Origin: JAIVJN01 sp036732565
Lineage (GTDB): Bacteria; Acidobacteriota; Vicinamibacteria; Vicinamibacterales; UBA2999
NCBI GenBank assembly: GCA_036732565.1
Contig: DAINCF010000502.1
Span: 1-5,298 of the forward strand
Direction: 5' to 3'
DNA: 5,298 nt
Shown here: positions 1 to 5,298 of the stretch, one piece after another
Layout of the letters: every line of letters starts with the position of its first letter
Numbering within the stretch: the stretch's first letter is position 1
Program-made: the position numbers and the translations under genes
Notes under the pieces: generated by a model
What the model was told of the DNA's origin: nothing
The model's database searches: none
The model's input: the letters and a program-made list of their open reading frames with translations, nothing else

Positions 1-2115
1 CAGCTCCGCGGCCACGAGCGCTTCGTGCTCGGCGCCTCGATGCAACGCGGTCTGAAGCAGCGCGCGATCCGCGCCCAGGAGCAGCGCGGCTGGAAGCACC
101 CGCGACAGCGTCTCGATGTCCAGCAGCGCGTAGATCATCCGGAGCGAATTGCGCTCGAGCAATCGCGCGCGCGGGGGCTCGGGCCAACGGCCCGATGTGC
201 CGTGATGGCGATGATGCACCACGGCCTCCGGCGCGAACCAGACCTCGTGTCCGAGGAGCCACAGCCGCCACCCGAGCTCGACGTCTTCGTAATACGCGAA
301 CGTCGCCTCGTCCCAGCCGCCGGCGTCGAGCAGGGCCTCGCGGTCGATGAGCATCGCCGCGCCGTTGGCGAACAGCACTGGACGCTCCTCGAGCGGAACC
401 GCCGAGCGGGCGGCGTTCACGAAATCCTGAAACCCTTTGCCCTCGAAGTTGACGGAGCCGCCAGCGAAATCGACCAGCAGGCCGTCCCAGTCGACGACCT
501 GCGAGGCGACCGCCGCCGCGCGTCGTCGCTGTGCGACCTCCACCAGCCGGGTGAGCCAGTTGCGATCGGCACGGGTGTCGTCGTTCAGGAAGGCGATGAA
601 GCGCCCCGTCGCGTCGGCGACACCGAGGTTGTTCGCCGCCGCGAACCCCAGGTTCCTGCCGGGCTTCAGCACGCGCGCGCGAACGCCGCCGCGTGCCACC
701 AGCGAATCGATGTCGTGTTCAGCGTTGTTGATGACGATGACGTCGAGCTTGTCCTGCGGGTAGTCCTGTTCCGCCAGCGCGCTGAGATACGTCGGCAAAT
801 GCACCGGCCCGAGCATCGTCGGCGTGACGACCGAGACGCCGGGCAGCTCCGACCCGACCTCGATTCGCGGGGCTGGCGGATTGACGGGGGCAGACCCCAC
901 TGAAGAAATGGCGACCGGTGCCCGTAACCCATTGCCAAAGATCGCGTCCAAGCCGAAATCAGAAATCAGCGCTCGCGCCGAGGCGAGATAGCTGTCGTTG
1001 ACGTCGTGCAGTCGAAACGGGTCCTGGAACAGCGGCGCGAGCTCGCGATCGGAGCGGCGCCGGTGCGTCTGAATCCACGCGCGTCGTTCCATCAGCGCCG
1101 GCAGCCATCGCCCGAGATCCTCGAGCGCCAGCAGATGCGCCGCCGCGGGCGCGGGCAAACCGACGACCCCAGGTGGACGAGGTCCACCCAGCACGAAGCG
1201 CTTCGGATCGACGCCCGCCCGCTCGAGCGCGCGATAGACCGACAATGCGACCGCGGCCGGAAACGCGCGGGCCAACGTCTCGTCTTCGTAGTTCTTGACG
1301 AGCATCGCCAGCGCGTTGCGCTCGTACAGACGCAAACGCTGCGCGATCGCCATCGGCCCGCTCGTGCCATGCAGGCGATGGTAGGTGACCGCGTTCGGCG
1401 CCAGCACGATGCGGTGGCCGAGCAGGGACAGCCGCCATCCGAGATCGACGTCCTCGAAGTACGCGAAGAAGTCTTCGTCGAACCCACCCGCATCGAGAAA
1501 AGCCGATCGGGACGCCAGCATCGATCCGCCGCAGGCGAAGAGCAGCTCGCGCTCGTTCGGCACCTCGTGCGCCGGTTTGCCGTGATCGATCTGCCAGGAG
1601 TGTCCCTCGAACGACGTCGTGCCGCCGACGAAATCGATGCGCGCACCGTCCCAATCGAGCATGCGCGACGCGACGACGCTGGCGCGGTGGCGATCCGCGA
1701 CGGCGATCAGCTCCGCCAGCCAGTTCGGGTCGACCCGCGTATCGTTGTTGAGCAGCGCGACCCATGCGGTGTCGACCGAGCGGACGGCATGGTTGTAGGC
1801 GCCGCAGAACCCCGCGTTGCGGCCCATCTCCAACACCTTGACCGCGGGATGCGCGCGCCGGACGAACGCAATCGAATCGTCGGTCGAGCCGTTGTCGACG
1901 ACGACGATCTCGCGGTTCGGGTAGACTTGAGCCTCGAGTCCCGGAAGGCAGGCGTTCAGGTGCCGCTGTCCGTTCAGGTTCAGGACCAGGACGGCGACTG
2001 TCGGCGACTTGGTGGGATGTATCGTCGAAGGCCCGCGGGGGCTAGCAGCCCGTGGTGAAACGCCCGACGGCATTCGCCCCGCGATGCATCCCCGCTGACT
2101 GCGTTGCTCCTCCAT
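1..2115 (-). CDS. Tandem two-domain family 2 glycosyltransferase, C-terminus cut off by the window edge
   Basis: A frame open on the minus strand from ATG at 2115 to base 1 gives 705 residues with no stop, so it is easily missed. It encodes two GT-A fold family 2 glycosyltransferase domains. Domain 1 (about 38-330) shows VLVLNLNG at 42-49, DNGST 74-78 (nucleotide binding), NND 123-125 (DXD-type metal site), DWDG 154-157, EDVDLGWR 221-228 (catalytic base) and HGTSG 249-253. Domain 2 (about 427-705) repeats the series: VSVVTP 427-432, NNA 463-465, NDD 511-513, DWDG 542-545, EDVELGWR 610-617 and HHGTSG 637-642. Each domain is followed by a helical YERN/LERN segment (264, 653). The EDVDLGWR motif is typical of rhamnosyltransferase-like family 2 enzymes. 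No signal peptide or membrane segment is seen, so it probably acts at the cytoplasmic face of the membrane. Sugar and acceptor are unknown. An in-frame stop lies at 2152-2154. ATG 2115 and ATG 2073 are the only canonical starts before the domain; neither has a good Shine-Dalgarno sequence. Confidence 0.93.
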   Translation of the reverse strand, partial: MEEQRSQRGCIAGRMPSGVSPRAASPRGPSTIHPTKSPTVAVLVLNLNGQRHLNACLPGLEAQVYPNREIVVVDNGSTDDSIAFVRRAHPAVKVLEMGRNAGFCGAYNHAVRSVDTAWVALLNNDTRVDPNWLAELIAVADRHRASVVASRMLDWDGARIDFVGGTTSFEGHSWQIDHGKPAHEVPNERELLFACGGSMLASRSAFLDAGGFDEDFFAYFEDVDLGWRLSLLGHRIVLAPNAVTYHRLHGTSGPMAIAQRLRLYERNALAMLVKNYEDETLARAFPAAVALSVYRALERAGVDPKRFVLGGPRPPGVVGLPAPAAAHLLALEDLGRWLPALMERRAWIQTHRRRSDRELAPLFQDPFRLHDVNDSYLASARALISDFGLDAIFGNGLRAPVAISSVGSAPVNPPAPRIEVGSELPGVSVVTPTMLGPVHLPTYLSALAEQDYPQDKLDVIVINNAEHDIDSLVARGGVRARVLKPGRNLGFAAANNLGVADATGRFIAFLNDDTRADRNWLTRLVEVAQRRRAAAVASQVVDWDGLLVDFAGGSVNFEGKGFQDFVNAARSAVPLEERPVLFANGAAMLIDREALLDAGGWDEATFAYYEDVELGWRLWLLGHEVWFAPEAVVHHRHHGTSGRWPEPPRARLLERNSLRMIYALLDIETLSRVLPAALLLGADRALLQTALHRGAEHEALVAAEL
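2012..2029. repeat. 18-nt motif, copy 1 (inside the N-terminal leader of the minus-strand gene)
   Basis: GTGGGATGTATCGTCGAA matches 5205-5222 (GTGGGATGTACCGCCGAA) at 16 of 18 bases in the same orientation. Both differences are T/C. This copy is translated on the minus strand as about residues 30-34 of the glycosyltransferase, just before its first domain. The other copy is non-coding. The function is unknown, and two copies in one window only suggest a dispersed family. Confidence 0.45.
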
Positions 2116-2209
2116 CAAATATGGCCGGATATTCTCAGTCGTCGCGCCTTGTCATCGGGGCGCCTCGCGGGTCTCGGTGCTCGCCGGGTGTTCCACCACG
2201 GGCCGCTAG
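2042..2209. repeat. 168-bp imperfect palindrome with CTAG ends (MITE-like or REPIN-like)
   Basis: The stretch starts and ends with CTAG, and its two halves are inverted copies of each other. The outer 28 bases of the left arm match the reverse complement of the right arm at 24 positions (core CCCGTGGTG, at 2049-2057 and 2194-2202). Inner blocks also match with small gaps: CCCGCGA, then CCCCGCTGAC at 2090-2099 against CCCCGATGAC read backwards from 2160. The centre is AATAT, GGCCGG, ATATT at 2118-2133, exactly midway between the ends. No reading frame for a transposase fits, and no clear target duplication is seen. I infer a non-autonomous mobile element or a large REP-doublet. It covers the start region of the minus-strand glycosyltransferase and most of the divergent intergenic region. 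Confidence 0.72.
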
Positions 2210-2299
2210 ACATGCGAACCGAAGGATCTTAGCACGCGCATCTGATCCGTTGGGCGTGACGACCGACTGCCGACCCTCGACTGCCGACTGCCGAGTATT
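2116..2299. promoter_or_regulatory. Divergent intergenic region between the two glycosyltransferase genes
   Basis: This 184-bp gap separates the two divergent starts and must hold, or relay, transcription signals for both unless they are read from further away. Most of it is repeat: the right half of the CTAG palindrome up to 2209 and a heptamer array from 2264. About 54 bases (2210-2263) are neither. For the minus-strand gene the best promoter-like pair is ATGACA (2155-2150) and GAATAT (2134-2129) with a 15-base spacer, just ahead of ATG 2115, but this is weak. I found no convincing promoter for the plus-strand gene and no clear operator. Confidence 0.35.
2264..2296 (+). repeat. Heptanucleotide array (unit CGACTGC) next to a start codon
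   Basis: Consecutive seven-base units read CGACTGC, CGACCCT, CGACTGC, CGACTGC and a partial CGAGT. The array ends at 2296, three bases before the GTG start of the downstream gene. Bases 2265-2296 match the reverse complement of 3381-3412 at 29 of 32 positions, so the same repeat also lies inside that gene. Heptamer tandem repeats (STRR sequences) are known from cyanobacteria, but I do not claim this is that family. Confidence 0.8.
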
Positions 2300-4135
2300 G
2301 TGAGTCTTCGATTGCTCCTCGCCGACGCCGCGCGCACCTGGTCGCGCCTCTGGATCGATCCGCATACCGGTTCGCGCCGATCGTGGCCGGAGGTGCGGAC
2401 GCTGGCAGGTGCGTTCGCGCGCCGGCTCGCTCGCGGCGGCGTGCGCGACACCTTGCGATGGGCGCGTCAGACCGAACGACGAGCCACGGATGCCGAGCGA
2501 TATCTGGCGTGGTGCGTGGCCAATACGCCCGACCGTGCCGCGCTCGACGAGATGGCGCGGCGCGTCACGACACTCTCCGCACGGCCGCGATTCTCAATCC
2601 TCGTCCCCTCGTACAACACGCCTCCCGATCTGCTCGAGGCCTGCCTCGAGTCGGTAAGGGCGCAGGTCTATCCCGACTGGGAGCTGATCATCGCCGACGA
2701 TGGGTCGTCGCGCGAGGAGACGCGCGCGTGCCTGCGTCGCTACGAGGGCGAGGCGCGGATTCAGATCGTCTGGAACGCCGAGAACCAGGGCATCGCGGCG
2801 AACACGCAGAGCGCACTCGCGCGCGCAACCGGTGACTTCGTCGGCTTGCTCGATGCCGACGACGAGTTGCTCCCCCATGCACTGTTCCGCGTGGCGGAGG
2901 TCATTGCGGCACAGCCGAGCGTCGACGTCGTCTATTCCGACGAGGACAAGCTCGAGCTGGATGGGTCGCGATCGGATGCGTACTTCAAGCCGGACTGGTC
3001 GCCGGATCTGTTTCTGTCATCGATGTACGTCTGCCACTTCCTGGTGCTGCGCCGCTCCGTGGTCGACGCGGCCGGAGGACTTCGGTCGGCGTTCGATGGG
3101 TCGCAGGACTACGACCTGATGTTGCGCGTGATGGACCGTACCGATCGCATCGCGCACGTGCCGGACGTCCTCTACCACTGGCGGAAGACGGCGGGGTCGA
3201 CGTCGAGTGTGGGCGCCGCCAAGCCGTGGGCCTTCGATGCCGGCCGTCGGGCCCTTCAGGACTTTGCGGATCGCAACCGGTTGGACGCGACGGTCGAAGA
3301 CACCCCCGCTCCAGGGCTGTATCGCATGCGCTATCACTTGCGCGCCACGCCGCGCGTCAGCGTCATACTGCCAAGCTACAACTCGGCAGTCGGCAATCGG
3401 GAGTCGGCAGTCCCGCATGTCGAGCGTGCTAGCTCGGGACTGCCGACTGCCGACGCCCGACTCGCGCAGGTGCACCGCTTTTTGGCTGCGCTGAAACGCA
3501 TGCGCTATCCGGACGTGGAGATCGTGCACGCCGCCGGATCCGCCGGCGCCATGCTCAATGCCGCCGCGCGCGGCGCCGACGGGAGGATGTTGCTCTTCGT
3601 CGAGCCCTGGCTCGAGCCGATGGACGATGACTGGATGACGGCGTTGGTCGAGCACGCACAGCGGCCCGACGTCGGTATCGTCGGTGGCAAGACGTTCTAT
3701 CCCGACGGGCGTCTCAGGCACATGGGGTTGATCGTCGGCGCCGACGGGTTGGTCGGCCGTCCCTTCGATGGCTACGCCGGCACGTGGGCCGGCTACTTCG
3801 CGAACGCCGATGCGATTCGGAACTGCCGCGCGGTCGGTCGCGCCGGGCTCATGACCCCGAAAGCGCTGTTCGACGAGCTCGGCGGTTTCGATGACGCGCT
3901 TCGGAGCGCGGCCCTCGAGTTGGACTACGCGCTCCGCGTCGCCGCGCGCGGGCTGCGGGTCGTGTTCACGCCGTATGCACGCGCCATCGAGCACGTCGGT
4001 GCAGAGCAGAATGAGCGAGTGTCCGGAGCCGAGGCCGAGCGCCTCAAGGCCCGGTGGGGGACAGCGCTCCAGGCCGATCCGTATTACAATCCTCACTTTG
4101 TTGGGGAAGATCCCAATTACCGCGTACGGATTTGA
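2300..4135 (+). CDS. Two-domain family 2 glycosyltransferase (RfbC-like) with degenerate second domain
   Basis: This 611-residue protein probably transfers a sugar to a growing surface polysaccharide. Residues 1-97 are a helical, charged lead-in without membrane segments. Domain 1 (about 98-300) is complete: FSILVPSYN 98-106, ADDGSS 132-137 (nucleotide binding), LLDADDE 183-189 with the DXD metal site at 185-187, QDYD 269-272 (catalytic region) and YHWR 292-295. It resembles the Myxococcus RfbC-like O-antigen type. Domain 2 begins with VSVILPSYN at 353-361, is interrupted by a repeat-encoded insert (about 363-387) and resumes with LAQVHRFLAAL. It lacks the expected DNGS and DXD motifs: EPW stands where NND is usual. 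It keeps GGFD, LELDY (539-543) and a late EHVG. I infer that domain 1 catalyses and domain 2 is structural or decayed. GTG 2300 is the first canonical start after the in-frame stop at 2243-2245. No Shine-Dalgarno precedes it, so the start is uncertain. Confidence 0.9.
   Translation: MSLRLLLADAARTWSRLWIDPHTGSRRSWPEVRTLAGAFARRLARGGVRDTLRWARQTERRATDAERYLAWCVANTPDRAALDEMARRVTTLSARPRFSILVPSYNTPPDLLEACLESVRAQVYPDWELIIADDGSSREETRACLRRYEGEARIQIVWNAENQGIAANTQSALARATGDFVGLLDADDELLPHALFRVAEVIAAQPSVDVVYSDEDKLELDGSRSDAYFKPDWSPDLFLSSMYVCHFLVLRRSVVDAAGGLRSAFDGSQDYDLMLRVMDRTDRIAHVPDVLYHWRKTAGSTSSVGAAKPWAFDAGRRALQDFADRNRLDATVEDTPAPGLYRMRYHLRATPRVSVILPSYNSAVGNRESAVPHVERASSGLPTADARLAQVHRFLAALKRMRYPDVEIVHAAGSAGAMLNAAARGADGRMLLFVEPWLEPMDDDWMTALVEHAQRPDVGIVGGKTFYPDGRLRHMGLIVGADGLVGRPFDGYAGTWAGYFANADAIRNCRAVGRAGLMTPKALFDELGGFDDALRSAALELDYALRVAARGLRVVFTPYARAIEHVGAEQNERVSGAEAERLKARWGTALQADPYYNPHFVGEDPNYRVRI
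3382..3466. repeat. Inverted heptamer doublet inserted in frame within the glycosyltransferase gene
   Basis: The left array reads CGGCAGT, CGGCAAT, CGGGAGT, CGGCAGT (3384-3411). The right array is the same unit in reverse: ACTGCCG, ACTGCCG, ACGCCCG, ACTCGCG (3439-3466). The inner 14 bases, AGTCGGCAGTCCCG (3402-3415) and CGGGACTGCCGACT (3435-3448), are exact inverted repeats around a 19-nt loop. The coding effect is about 25 extra residues (363-387; codons 3386-3460, 75 bases) between SYNS and LAQVH, where family members run straight through. The same heptamer stands alone at 2264-2296. The arrangement, two inverted repeats around a short core, is like a REP doublet. Confidence 0.82.
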
Positions 4136-4190
4136 GGCGTAGGGTGCTTCCCGAATCGCAGGCGTAGGGCGGTTCGCGAACCGCCCCTAC
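4135..4190. repeat. Two tandem 25-bp units, the second within a near-perfect palindrome
   Basis: Units at 4135-4159 and 4160-4184 both begin AGGCGTAGGG and agree at 21 of 25 bases. The first base of the first unit is the last base of the TGA stop of the upstream gene. The second unit forms the start of a palindrome at 4164-4190: GTAGGGCGGTTCG facing CGAACCGCCCCTAC, one unpaired base, no loop needed in DNA. As RNA it would fold into a strong hairpin between the two genes. No T-run follows, so a classical terminator is unlikely; an mRNA-stabilising or attenuating role is possible. It looks like a REP-type intergenic palindrome. Confidence 0.75.
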
Positions 4191-4205
4191 AGGTGCAGAA
4201 CACAC

Positions 4206-5198
4206 ATGGCACGACGAGCGGTCATCACCGGCATTACAGGGCAGGACGGTTCGTATCTAGCTGAGTTGTTGCTGGAGAAGGGCTACGAAGTCGTCGGCGC
4301 CGTGCGTCGACTGAGCGCGCCGAACCAGTGGCGCATCGAGCACCTGCTCGACCGAATCACCCTCAAGCCTGGGGACCTGCTGGATCAGCTGTCGCTGATT
4401 CGCCTGATCGACGAGGTCAAGCCGGACGAGTTCTACAACCTCGCGGCGATGTCGTTCGTCCCCGCGTCGTGGGATCAGCCGATGCTGACCGGTGAGTACA
4501 ACTCGCAGGGCGTGACGCGCGTGCTGGAGGCCATTCGGCAAGTCAACCCCAAGATTCGCCTCTATCAAGCCTCGTCGAGCGAGATGTTCGGCAAGGTGCG
4601 CGAGGTGCCGCAGAACGAGCTGACGCCGTTCTACCCGCGCAGCCCGTACGGCGTCTCGAAGGTCTTCGCCCACTACATCACGGTCAACTACCGCGAGAGC
4701 TACGACCTGTTCGCCGTCTCCGGCATCTTGTTCAACCACGAGTCTCCACGCCGCGGGCTGGAGTTCGTCACGCGCAAGGTGACCGATGGCGTGGCGCGCA
4801 TCAAGCTGGGCCTGACCGACACACTCGCGCTCGGCAACCTCGACGCCCGGCGCGATTGGGGCTTCGCCGGCGACTACGTCCGCGCGATGTGGTTGATGCT
4901 GCAGCAGGATCAGGCCGATGACTACGTGGTCGCGACGGGCCAGAGCCATTCGGTGCAGCGGCTCGTCGAGCTCGCGTTCTCGCACGCCGGCCTCGACTGG
5001 CGCGCGCACGTGAAGACCGATCCGCGGTTCCTGCGGCCGGCTGAGGTCGATCATCTCATCGGCAATCCCGCAAAGGCGCAACGCGAGCTCGGCTGGGAGC
5101 CGGCGGTGACGTTCGAGCAGCTCGTCGCGATGATGGTCGATGCCGACATCGAGCGCGTGAGCCGTCAAACGCTGCTGGCCCAACCCGCCCGCGCGTGA
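4206..5198 (+). CDS. gmd: GDP-mannose 4,6-dehydratase
   Basis: This 330-residue cytoplasmic short-chain dehydrogenase/reductase converts GDP-D-mannose to GDP-4-keto-6-deoxy-D-mannose, the branch point to GDP-L-fucose, GDP-D-rhamnose and related sugars. The NAD(P)-binding glycine motif TGITGQDG is at 8-15, followed by the family signature SYLAELLLEKGY. VRRLSAPNQWRIEHL (33-47) corresponds to the conserved cofactor and dimer-contact stretch. The active site shows ASSSEMFG at 122-129 (S124 where many members have Thr, plus E126) and YGVSK at 148-152 (Tyr/Lys pair). FNHESPRRG (176-184), GNLDARRDWGFAGDYV (210-225) and RPAEVDHLIG (277-286) are typical of this family and favour it over the related GDP-4-keto reductases. 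At 330 residues it is a little shorter than the usual 340-370. AGGTG at 4191-4195, ten bases before the ATG, is a possible ribosome site. No reductase partner (Fcl or Rmd) is in the window, so the final sugar is undetermined. Confidence 0.95.
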   Translation: MARRAVITGITGQDGSYLAELLLEKGYEVVGAVRRLSAPNQWRIEHLLDRITLKPGDLLDQLSLIRLIDEVKPDEFYNLAAMSFVPASWDQPMLTGEYNSQGVTRVLEAIRQVNPKIRLYQASSSEMFGKVREVPQNELTPFYPRSPYGVSKVFAHYITVNYRESYDLFAVSGILFNHESPRRGLEFVTRKVTDGVARIKLGLTDTLALGNLDARRDWGFAGDYVRAMWLMLQQDQADDYVVATGQSHSVQRLVELAFSHAGLDWRAHVKTDPRFLRPAEVDHLIGNPAKAQRELGWEPAVTFEQLVAMMVDADIERVSRQTLLAQPARA

Positions 5199-5204
5199 CA
5201 TCTA

Positions 5205-5222
5205 GTGGGATGTACCGCCGAA
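5205..5222. repeat. 18-nt motif, copy 2 (downstream of gmd)
   Basis: GTGGGATGTACCGCCGAA lies seven bases after the gmd stop and matches 2012-2029 at 16 of 18 positions. It is preceded by CTAG (5202-5205), the same tetramer that ends the large palindrome, although four bases may coincide by chance. Confidence 0.45.
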
Positions 5223-5229
5223 ATCACAA

Positions 5230-5254
5230 CCGGCCGTTCCGTAGGAACGGCCGG
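5230..5254. terminator. Perfect 11-bp hairpin after gmd, possible terminator
   Basis: CCGGCCGTTCC and GGAACGGCCGG are exact inverted repeats around a GTA loop, 32 bases after the gmd stop. The stem is strong, but GAAACT follows instead of a T-run, and the other strand has none either. It may be a U-tract-less terminator, as is common in high-GC genomes, or another REP-type palindrome. The rest of 5199-5298 holds no recognisable gene. Confidence 0.5.
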
Positions 5255-5298
5255 GAAACTGCTCCCCGAGCTCTCGGTAGATGGTAGTAATTCTGTGG

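Noticed and set aside
1006..2058. Long plus-strand open frame of 350 codons (also 25-903)
   Set aside because: Both are antisense to clear glycosyltransferase motifs on the minus strand. Their products are Arg-rich with no recognisable domain, as expected from high-GC mirror frames.
1..2115. Frameshift or two separate genes on the minus strand
   Set aside because: Motifs of both domains and the linker fall in one frame: codon first bases are all at positions divisible by three, checked at 1827, 1080, 840, 294 and 183. It is one continuous gene.
2210..2263. Sigma-70 promoter for the plus-strand glycosyltransferase
   Set aside because: TCTGAT at 2241-2246 weakly resembles a -10 box, but nothing like a -35 box lies at the right distance.
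2264..3466. CRISPR array suggested by regular short repeats
   Set aside because: Units are seven bases with no unique spacers, and no cas gene is present. They are heptamer arrays.
3017..4096. Minus-strand open frame of 359 codons, and another of 314 codons at 4257-5201
   Set aside because: They lie opposite the plus-strand glycosyltransferase and gmd, which have full family motifs. The antisense products show none.
4164..4190. Rho-independent terminator between the plus-strand genes
   Set aside because: The hairpin is strong, but no T-run follows on either strand, so it is listed as a palindromic repeat.
5281..5298. ATG at 5281 opening a frame MVVILW to the edge
   Set aside because: Only six codons are visible and no ribosome site precedes it. 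It could be the start of a membrane protein but cannot be supported.

Overview
This G+C-rich bacterial window is a piece of a cell-surface polysaccharide (O-antigen, capsule or exopolysaccharide) locus. It holds three genes: a left-truncated, two-domain family 2 glycosyltransferase on the minus strand (1-2115), a second two-domain family 2 glycosyltransferase on the plus strand (2300-4135), and a GDP-mannose 4,6-dehydratase (4206-5198). The first two are divergent. The last two run in the same direction with a 70-bp gap and may be co-transcribed. The dehydratase would supply GDP-4-keto-6-deoxymannose, a precursor of GDP-fucose, GDP-rhamnose and related sugars. The glycosyltransferases would assemble sugars into a glycan. 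Codon use, long antisense open frames and many short dispersed repeats suit a high-GC soil-type bacterium. Acidobacteriota is my guess from the general look and is not proven by anything here.

The genes are ordinary accessory surface-glycan genes. The unusual part is the repeats, because every gene boundary visible here carries one. A 168-bp imperfect palindrome with CTAG at both ends (2042-2209) lies across the 5' end of the minus-strand gene and contains its only canonical start codons. A heptanucleotide array (unit CGACTGC) ends just before the GTG start of the plus-strand glycosyltransferase. An inverted doublet of the same heptamer is inserted in frame inside that gene (about 3382-3466), adding about 25 residues to its second domain. 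Two tandem 25-bp units, the second inside a near-perfect palindrome, begin on the last base of its stop codon (4135-4190). A perfect 11-bp hairpin follows the dehydratase (5230-5254). An 18-nt motif occurs both in the N-terminal leader of the minus-strand gene and just after the dehydratase stop.

The two glycosyltransferases also differ from each other. The minus-strand protein is an internal duplication whose two halves keep an almost constant offset of 388-389 residues and retain most catalytic motifs. The plus-strand protein has an intact first domain, but its second domain has lost the nucleotide-binding and DXD motifs, and the repeat insertion lies in that domain. I see no tRNA, rRNA, CRISPR array, transposase gene or phage gene.
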